DNA of 64,000 bases, taken from contig CM029376.1 in NCBI GenBank assembly GCA_017165825.1, positions 21,329,952-21,393,951 on the forward strand. Direction: 5' to 3'. The position numbers were made by a program, and so were the translations under genes. Below are positions 60,601 through 64,000 of the stretch, piece after piece. Each line of letters opens with the position of its first letter. Position 1 is the stretch's first letter. A model generated the notes under the pieces. It ran no database searches. It saw only the letters and a list, made by a program, of their open reading frames with translations, and had not been told where the DNA came from. Source of the stretch: Hepsetus odoe (lineage: Eukaryota > Chordata > Actinopteri > Characiformes > Hepsetidae).

Positions 60601-63600
60601 AAACAGAAAAGGACTTAACACTGTTGATTTAATTCTATAAAATATGATCAGTTTGCCAAATTTACACAATAGTATGTATATGTCTCTACCCCTCTCTTCT
60701 ACTCTCTCTTACCTGTGCAATGGAGTAGTCTGAAGAGTTGGCAGCCTGAAGTCCCTCGTTGCCTGAGATGCCAACGCCCACATGAGCGGTTTGGATCATA
60801 CCCACATCGTTTGCTCCATCACCGATGGCCAGGGTGACAACCTTGACTTGCTTTTTCACCATTTCTACCACCTCTGACTTCTGCAGAGGAGACACCCTAC
60901 ACACACAGACACAGACACAACCAGCACACATAAAACGTCATGAAGGCTTTGGAAAATAAAACATGAAAATGATCTTGGACCATATTCATGTGTTATGTTT
61001 AATAACAAAAAATAGAAATAAACTTCCTTTCCTCAATCTGATAATAAGAATAAGTCAGTTAGTCCCATTGTTTTTCTTGAATCAGAAAACAAAGCTTTAC
61101 GTCTAATTTTACAGTGTTTCAATTAAGGGAGTCAGATTTTTACAGAGGACTGCTGTCTAAGCAGAAGGGCCAAAGATTACAACATGACAATAAGCTAAGG
61201 TCAGTTATTACATTTTTAAATAGTTGGCATTCATTTAAAAAAAATAAAACTGCAAAATGTTTACTGGCAATCATTTTTAATCCCAATGTAAATGTATTAT
61301 ACAGCACTATGACCTTTGGACAATTTTAATGCAGAAATTCTTCTTTAAAGTAACTTAAAGATCCATAAAGTACCAAAAAAAAGGAATTCTATTGTTACAA
61401 ATCATTAGTTTTTAATACAATAAAGAACCGTTCCAATGAGTGTTTGCATTATGGAGAAGGTTCAGTTAGACTGTAAGAGAATTTGCAAAAATGTTTCTTT
61501 AAAATATAAATCAATTGAAATATTTTGAATGGAACCAAAAGCAGCCATGACACTGTTTTTTATAAGTGTAATGAGAAGTTTGGCTAGCATGCCAGGTTCA
61601 GAGCTTGGACAGTAGCTATAGACTCAGTCATAGTTCATAGTCATAGTACTTTGACTTCAAAAGCATTTCTGTTCACTAGCAGTTCATGTGCCTTTAGTGT
61701 CCCAGGGTTCCATGAAGTGTTGATGAAATGGATGTTTGAACTCAACCCTCACAGAAGTCTGTAGGGTAGGGTGGGGGTGGTGGTGGGGCTTGAGACATGC
61801 AGTGGTGTCAGATTTGTGGCAGTGTTGGTGAAGAAGACTCTGCTCTATGTTTTTCACTCTGGTGAAGACCCAGGCAGTCTGTCACAGCGGGACCATAATC
61901 CCTGCTGACAGCCATTTTGTTTCTCTTAAGTATTTGGCTCTAGTGCCTAAAATGATTCTAGCCTGTGGCATGATAGATCTGCCCTGTCCTGGTCTGTATA
62001 AGTTCTTGAAACTTTCTTAAAAAGCACCTTTCTTACAACATAGTCAGAAATATATTTTTGCTTTTATTAAGTTAATTAAAATCTGCCCTGAGAGTTGGTG
62101 GACTGTGTTAATTCTTTTGATACTAAAATACATCTGTGTGCTATAAAATGTTATAAAAACTTTATAAAAGAAGTAAAATGCTGCTATTGTTGAATGCGCT
62201 GTGGCATTTTTACATTTATATGTTTTCAGATCGTTCGCTTTTCTCAGTTCAGAAACATTTTGTGTTTTGTGTGACGCTATTATAGTGCATCTAACAATAA
62301 TTGCATGCATTAATGAATTGATGAATGAATGGTATGTCTGGAAATTTTAACAATATTTTCTAAATCAAACATTCATTTCAGAAAAGAACAGGAAATATTC
62401 CATCATACCTCCCTTTAAATCATAAATGCTGTAGTTCTTATAGAATATTCATTGTAGAGTAAATAAATATCTAGTTATTCTATACCTATAGATTTTAAAG
62501 CTATTCAAAATAAAATATTGCTGTTTTTGTCATAGAGCATCTATTCCTGAAGACTTAGATTTGGTGCCGAGAAATCCCACTTAAACAATCTCAAGTATGA
62601 CCTCACATACTACCGTGGTTAAAGGAGAGCCCTTCAGAGTGAGGACTGCTGATGTCCCTGGGCAGTGTGTGTATGACTGGGGTGAGTAAAAGCAGATCAG
62701 AGCCATTACATCATGGTGAACATAATGGCAGTGGCACCTGTGGTCTGTGTGCTGTTAGAGAATGCCACAGATTTTTGGCAGTGCCTCTTTTACACTTGGC
62801 CGGTTACCTGAGTGCTTCCAGCACGGTTACCGACTTGGCACGGACTCACGTGCACACAGTGTATAATCTATATCTGCCTGATTCTGGGGTTAAACTACTG
62901 TTGTAAAAACAGCACTCACTGGCTAAATTGCTGCTTGAGGGACTGTGTAGTTCTGTGTGTTGTAAATGCTGTGACCGAGAGTTGAAGGTGATTTGTTCTT
63001 TAAATAAGGGGCAACATTTCCCCTTTAATTGTCGGCCAGTCATTTGTTGTTTATCCAGGCTGGAGTGAGAGTGGCTAATGCAGTTAGCTCTCTATGGAGC
63101 AATAAGTCTTATTACTGTATAAAGCACTGCTTCAATCACTGCTCTTTTAAACATAACCTCTGATTTTAACACAGCTTAAAACAGTTTGCAAATGGAACAA
63201 AAGAGTATCGCAATGGAAAAGCATTTAAACTCTGGGCTATTACTGGGTGCAAGAGTTTATTTTAAGCTGGAGGAGATCTGTTTATTATACTTCAGAATGG
63301 ATCTTGTTTTGTTACTTGAACTGCTAAGGACACGAAAGGAAGGCTGGGAAAAGTACTGCAAGTATGGCTGCTTCGCTGAATTGCAAACTCATGTTGATGT
63401 ACGCATGGGAACTCTCTAGTCAGATGCATGGAACAGTGGTGGCATTTATCCCGAAATCCATAACTGTGAACAACAAATATCGGGATATATCGGGCTGCAA
63501 GGATACACCTGTTAGATCTTCTATTTCCATGGAAAACAAGGCAGCGTTTGAAGAAGCCTTCAAAATGACCCTGCCTTCAAGTAAAACCTTTGAAGGATGC

Positions 63601-63833
63601 AGCCCATGAATTGGAACCTAGAGTGTCATTCCATTACAGCTTTCAGATGAATTCCTTTACCTGCAGCATATGACGGCTTTGCAGGACAGAGCCAAGTCCA
63701 AGAAGTACTGGCGTGCTCCGAAGGTCAGCGCATATTTCAGTGTTTTCCCATCAATGATCAGTGCAAAGTCATTCTCCTTATGCAGAGCATCTCCCAACAT
63801 GCTGCAGTGATGGCTGAGTGTCGCTCTTGTTCC
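30431..63833 (-). CDS. atp8a1: atp8a1, last 13 coding exons, partial gene
   Basis: ATP8A1 is a P4-ATPase that, with CDC50A, moves phosphatidylserine (and phosphatidylethanolamine) to the cytosolic leaflet of Golgi, endosome and plasma membranes. The 447 codons here begin in the N/P-domain region, carry the P-domain hinge motif GDGANDVGMIQ, six membrane helices (M5-M10) and the regulatory tail. M5 keeps the FYKN lysine that corresponds to ATP8A2 Lys873, known to matter for lipid transport. The tail holds GYAFSQDENG, the autoinhibitory motif. ATP8A1 rather than ATP8A2 is favoured by QAANSSDYSIAQ, SCRKENMLKYPELYKTSQNA and the end DTTKQRTNEW. The exons are 63833-63661, 60896-60713, 57606-57496, 48776-48702, 47348-47226, 44069-43991, 41649-41588, 41221-41165, 40771-40664, 33539-33451, 32868-32776, 32085-31994 and 30528-30431. 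The 5' part (phosphorylation site DKTGT, M1-M4) is outside the window. Confidence 0.96.
31994..32085 (-). CDS. atp8a1: atp8a1 exon: cytoplasmic tail, second part
   Basis: Acceptor CGTGCAG|TTTGAC, donor CTCC|GTACGT, phase 2 to 1. It encodes LTERAQLLKNVFKKSTVSLY and RSDSMQQNLL. Confidence 0.94.
32776..32868 (-). CDS. atp8a1: atp8a1 exon: cytoplasmic tail, first part
   Basis: Acceptor AATCTCAG|TATTAAA, donor GAAAGAG|GTGAGA, phase 2 to 2. It encodes IKKACFKTLVDEVQELEAMS and KDPGAVVHGK. Human has FKTLVEEVQELEAKSQDPGA. Confidence 0.94.
33451..33539 (-). CDS. atp8a1: atp8a1 exon: M10
   Basis: Acceptor TGTGCAG|GCAGAT, donor AAAGT|GTGAGT, phase 0 to 2. It encodes ADMMFNSGVFWMGLFFIPIT and SLVFDVAYK. 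The intron before it, 7.1 kb, is the second longest in the window. Confidence 0.94.
34551..34639. repeat. (GA)n-rich tract
   Basis: GA units broken by GGGGTGG and GATAGAGATT interruptions. Confidence 0.93.
35111..35180. repeat. Tandem duplication with two X-box-like motifs
   Basis: A 30-base block starting TGTTGCTAAGCGACA occurs at 35111-35140 and 35151-35180, offset 40, with three substitutions. Each copy begins GTTGCTAAGCGAC, close to the RFX X-box palindrome (GTTGCYN-RGCAAC). Confidence 0.6.
36807..36914. repeat. (GT)n-(TA)n-(CA)n compound repeat
   Basis: GT at 36807-36829, TA at 36836-36884, CA at 36887-36914. Tc1-like copy B starts at its right end. Confidence 0.95.
36913..37310 (+). 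mobile_element. Tc1-like non-autonomous element, copy B, truncated
   Basis: Starts CACTGTACTGTGCAAAAGTTTTAG and follows copy A through the transposase C-terminal remnant (CTTCTGGCCCCCACAGAGCC to GCTGTTTTGAAGGCAAAGGG). It then breaks off; the right terminal repeat is absent. Confidence 0.85.
37360..37386. repeat. (TA)n microsatellite
   Basis: About 13 AT units after a GA run, at the 3' border of the adjacent LINE. Confidence 0.9.
37389..39225 (-). mobile_element. Decayed non-LTR retrotransposon with reverse-transcriptase remnant
   Basis: The minus strand at 38162-37749 reads as an RT fragment with GLHEGSVLSPFFVAMVMDRL, a degenerate catalytic box FAHDIVI (normally F/Y-A-D-D), YTLESRGIKVSGTKKKYM and the motif EFKYLGSTVQSNGE. 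The distal end at 37440-37389 reads PLWQPLKRTSRKR, the family 3' end. The 5' side (39060-39225) has the GTTAACAACGACCGCC block common in fish copies. Several frameshifts and the lost Asp show it is dead. The clade is probably RTE-like, but I am not certain. It lies in the same orientation as atp8a1. Confidence 0.8.
39641..39698. repeat. (GT)n with GC steps
   Basis: GT units with GTGCGC interruptions, a Z-DNA-prone alternating purine-pyrimidine run. Confidence 0.88.
40046..40127. repeat. (GACA)n-(GATA)n compound microsatellite
   Basis: About 12 GACA units, then about 5 GATA units, then GA. The GATA/GACA pairing is a known vertebrate (Bkm-type) simple repeat. Confidence 0.95.
40664..40771 (-). 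CDS. atp8a1: atp8a1 exon: M9
   Basis: Acceptor CATATAG|TTCAGT, donor GGAGAG|GTAAGA; 36 codons, phase 0. It encodes FSHIAIWGSIGLWVVFFGIY and SSLWPLIPLAPDMSGE. Confidence 0.96.
41165..41221 (-). CDS. atp8a1: atp8a1 exon: M8
   Basis: A 19-codon exon, acceptor GTGTTTCAG|TTTGTG and donor ACCATG|GTAAGG. It encodes FVVITVCLKAGLETSSWTM. Its acceptor tract is a GT repeat. Confidence 0.95.
41588..41649 (-). CDS. atp8a1: atp8a1 exon: M7-M8 loop and start of M8
   Basis: Acceptor TCTCACAG|ATACAG, donor TACACA|GTAAGT; 62 bases. It encodes TVFGNGKTPDYLLLGNMVYT after a split Asp codon. Human has FGNGKTSDYLLLGNFVYT. Confidence 0.94.
43991..44069 (-). CDS. atp8a1: atp8a1 exon: M7
   Basis: Acceptor CTACTGCAG|GTTTTTTGG, donor CAGCATG|GTGAGC, phase 0 to 1. 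It encodes VFWAHCLNGLFHSVILFWFP and LKAFQH. A GA/CT repeat (44102-44125) sits in its polypyrimidine tract region. Confidence 0.96.
45367..45406. repeat. (CA)n microsatellite
   Basis: About 20 CA units with one ATA interruption. Confidence 0.94.
46119..46199. repeat. (CA)n-(CAGACA)n repeat
   Basis: CA units flanking about five CAGACA hexamers. Confidence 0.93.
46474..46494 (+). repeat. 21-base G homopolymer
   Basis: An unbroken run of 21 G on the plus strand with other G/C runs nearby; a strong G-quadruplex candidate and an error-prone site in any assembly. Confidence 0.9.
46632..46693. repeat. (CA)n microsatellite
   Basis: About 30 CA units with a CG step near the left end. Confidence 0.95.
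47226..47348 (-). CDS. atp8a1: atp8a1 exon: M6 and following loop
   Basis: Acceptor TTTTACAG|ATCTTT, donor ACTAAG|GTAACG; 41 codons, phase 0. It encodes IFTALPPLTLGIFERSC and RKENMLKYPELYKTSQNA. Confidence 0.97.
47418..47527. repeat. (TA)n-(CA)n-(CATACT)n-(CA)n compound repeat
   Basis: TA run, CA run, a few CATACT hexamers, then about 23 CA units; lies about 70 bases upstream of the M6 exon acceptor. Confidence 0.94.
48349..48371. repeat. (GT)n microsatellite
   Basis: About 11 GT units. Confidence 0.9.
48702..48776 (-). CDS. atp8a1: atp8a1 exon: M5-M6 loop
   Basis: A 25-codon exon with acceptor TTTCAG|ATCTGG and donor AATGTG|GTAAGT. It encodes IWFAFVNGFSGQILFERWCI and GLYNV. It is shorter than 60 codons and was found by frame continuity with its neighbours. 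Confidence 0.95.
49345..49590 (+). mobile_element. tRNA-derived SINE, near full length
   Basis: Begins GGGCAGCGGTGGCCTAGCGG (A box), has GGGGGTTCAAACCCC (B box), TTGAGCAAGGTACCGTCCCC, GCTGCCCACTGCTGCACGGG, and ends CAATGACAAGGGATGTCACT-TTTCACTTTC. It is the best preserved of this family in the window; related pieces lie at 6473 and 63887. Confidence 0.85.
49630..49800 (+). mobile_element. tRNA-derived SINE, HE1-like, second family
   Basis: Begins GGTGATGGTGGTCTAGTGGTAG (A box), continues CCACCACTGGGTCCCTGAGC, AGGGGGACTGTAATCCC and ends GAGCGTCTGCTAAATGCCGT-AAATGTAAATGT. The B box is degraded. The minus-strand copy at 11947-12136 is the same family. Confidence 0.83.
51815..51846. repeat. (CA)n microsatellite
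   Basis: About 16 CA units. Confidence 0.93.
53134..53746. repeat. (GA)n tract containing an assembly gap
   Basis: GA dinucleotides run from about 53134 to 53238 and from 53607 to 53746, with 368 N between (53239-53606). The gap sits wholly inside the repeat, so its true length and content are unknown. Open frames across it are artefacts. Confidence 0.95.
53990..54140. promoter_or_regulatory. Candidate enhancer with PBX-MEIS-type site
   Basis: The block has TTGTAATTACCTCATAAATG (homeodomain core TAATTA and a Cdx/Hox-like CATAAA), CTGTCAATCA at 54088-54097 (exact reverse complement of the PBX-MEIS/PREP decamer TGATTGACAG) and GGACAATAATAGCTTTGT (SOX-like ACAAT). Such a mix is usual in conserved developmental enhancers. 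Conservation was not tested. Confidence 0.35.
54571..55124 (+). mobile_element. Tc1-like non-autonomous element, copy C
   Basis: The left end TACAGTACTGTGCAAATGTTTT and the right end CACCTGCCTAAAACCTTTGC-ACACTATGTA form inverted repeats next to TA. The interior carries the same transposase C-terminal remnant as copy A, with several indels. Confidence 0.88.
57496..57606 (-). CDS. atp8a1: atp8a1 exon: start of M5
   Basis: Acceptor CCCCAACAG|TTTAAG preceded by a CT repeat, donor TTGAG|GTAAGA; 37 codons in phase 0. It encodes FKYLKNLLLVHGAWNYNR and the M5 core KCILYCFYKNIVLYIIE with the transport lysine. Confidence 0.97.
57616..57650. repeat. (GA)n at an atp8a1 acceptor
   Basis: On the minus strand this is a CT repeat that ends ten bases before the acceptor of the M5 exon (57606) and serves as its polypyrimidine tract. 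Confidence 0.93.
57910..57990 (-). mobile_element. LINE 3' end fragment
   Basis: On the minus strand it reads TAAAGTGACCTTGGGTTTGA-GAAAGGCGCTATAGAAATAA-ATAAATAAAAG, the 3' tail pattern of fish L2-type LINEs ending in an A-rich simple repeat. Confidence 0.6.
60713..60896 (-). CDS. atp8a1: atp8a1 exon: P-domain hinge
   Basis: Acceptor TGTGTAG|GGTGTC, donor CACAG|GTAAGA. It encodes VSPLQKSEVVEMVKK, the Mg-binding hinge TLAIGDGANDVGMIQ, VGISGNEG and the end SDYSIAQ. All catalytic residues of the motif are present. Confidence 0.97.
60897..63660 (-). other. atp8a1: atp8a1 intron before the hinge exon (2.8 kb)
   Basis: No repeat of known family. Two overlapping plus-strand open frames at 63186-63419 and 63364-63609 lie antisense to the gene just upstream of the neighbouring exon; I do not recognise their products. 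Confidence 0.75.
63661..63833 (-). CDS. atp8a1: atp8a1 exon: N/P-domain part
   Basis: Acceptor TGTGCAG|GGAACA, donor TGCAG|GTAAAG, phase 0 to 2. It encodes LSHHC, ENDFALIIDGKTLKYALTFG and DLALSCKAVICCR, the P-domain segment leading to the conserved RVSPLQK. Confidence 0.95.
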
Positions 63834-63886
63834 CTGCACATACAAACATATTCAATAATGTTATTCACAGCTGCAGTTCAGCTGTA

Positions 63887-64000
63887 GTCAAGTGAAAGTG
63901 GAAAAGTGAAAGCGAAAGTGACTACCCGTGTCATTGTGAAACGCAGCGCACAAAACAACAAAATTCAACCTCTGTGTTTCACCCATACACATGTGCAGCA
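63887..64000 (-). mobile_element. tRNA-derived SINE 3' part, cut by window edge
   Basis: On the minus strand it reads GTGAAACACAGAGGTTGAAT-TTTGTTGTTTTGTGCGCTG and CACAATGACACGGGTAGTCA-CTTTCGCTTTC, the 3' half of the family seen at 49345-49590. The A and B boxes would lie beyond the right edge. Confidence 0.7.

Larger units (their letters stand above)
57607..60712 (-). other. atp8a1: atp8a1 intron before the M5 exon (3.1 kb)
   Basis: Apart from the GA repeat and the LINE tail I see nothing identifiable. Short open frames at 58594-58806 and 59021-59227 lack known motifs. Confidence 0.8.

Noticed and set aside
30431..63833. Flippase as ATP8A2
   Set aside because: QAANSSDYSIAQ, NMLKYPELYKTSQNA and the DTTKQR...EW end match ATP8A1; ATP8A2 differs at these places and is not next to SHISA3.

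Overview
This window is teleost fish nuclear DNA: intron-rich and AT-rich, with many CA, GA and TA microsatellites, tRNA-derived fish SINEs, L2/RTE-type LINE tails and Tc1/mariner elements. I cannot name the species; repeat style suggests a ray-finned fish, possibly an otophysan (weak inference). A 368-base assembly gap of N lies inside a GA repeat at 53239-53606.

Four protein-coding genes are supported. From left to right: the first coding exon of a rab11fip5-like gene (minus strand, the rest runs off the left edge); a complete six-exon bend4 gene (minus strand, coding 17123 down to 3437, about 511 aa); a two-exon shisa3 gene (plus strand, 20725-24359) whose first exon carries a net frameshift; and the last 13 coding exons of the P4-ATPase flippase atp8a1 (minus strand, 63833 down to 30431, 447 codons, beginning inside the P domain and ending with the autoinhibitory tail). 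Every listed exon junction was read base by base, and the reading phase closes at all junctions except the one broken by the shisa3 indel.

The order and orientation bend4(-), shisa3(+), atp8a1(-) matches human chromosome 4p13 as I remember it, which supports the assignments. bend4 and shisa3 are divergent with 3.6 kb between their start codons. shisa3 and atp8a1 are convergent with 6.1 kb between their stop codons. rab11fip5 is not a neighbour of this block in human, so that junction is specific to a fish lineage or older rearranged state. The genes act separately: Rab11 recycling (rab11fip5), chromatin/DNA binding (bend4), Wnt/FGF receptor maturation in the ER (shisa3) and phosphatidylserine flipping (atp8a1).

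Non-genic content of note: a CT tract of about 470 bp ending about 37 bp before the shisa3 start codon; three copies of one internally deleted Tc1-like element with matching terminal repeats; an older Tc1-like element with an L2-type LINE tail nested in it; a decayed LINE with a reverse-transcriptase fragment in an atp8a1 intron; several SINEs; X-box-like and PBX-MEIS-like motifs that mark candidate regulatory elements; and splice acceptors whose polypyrimidine tracts are made of microsatellite. I did not find a novel multi-gene system, CRISPR array, RNA gene or viral sequence.
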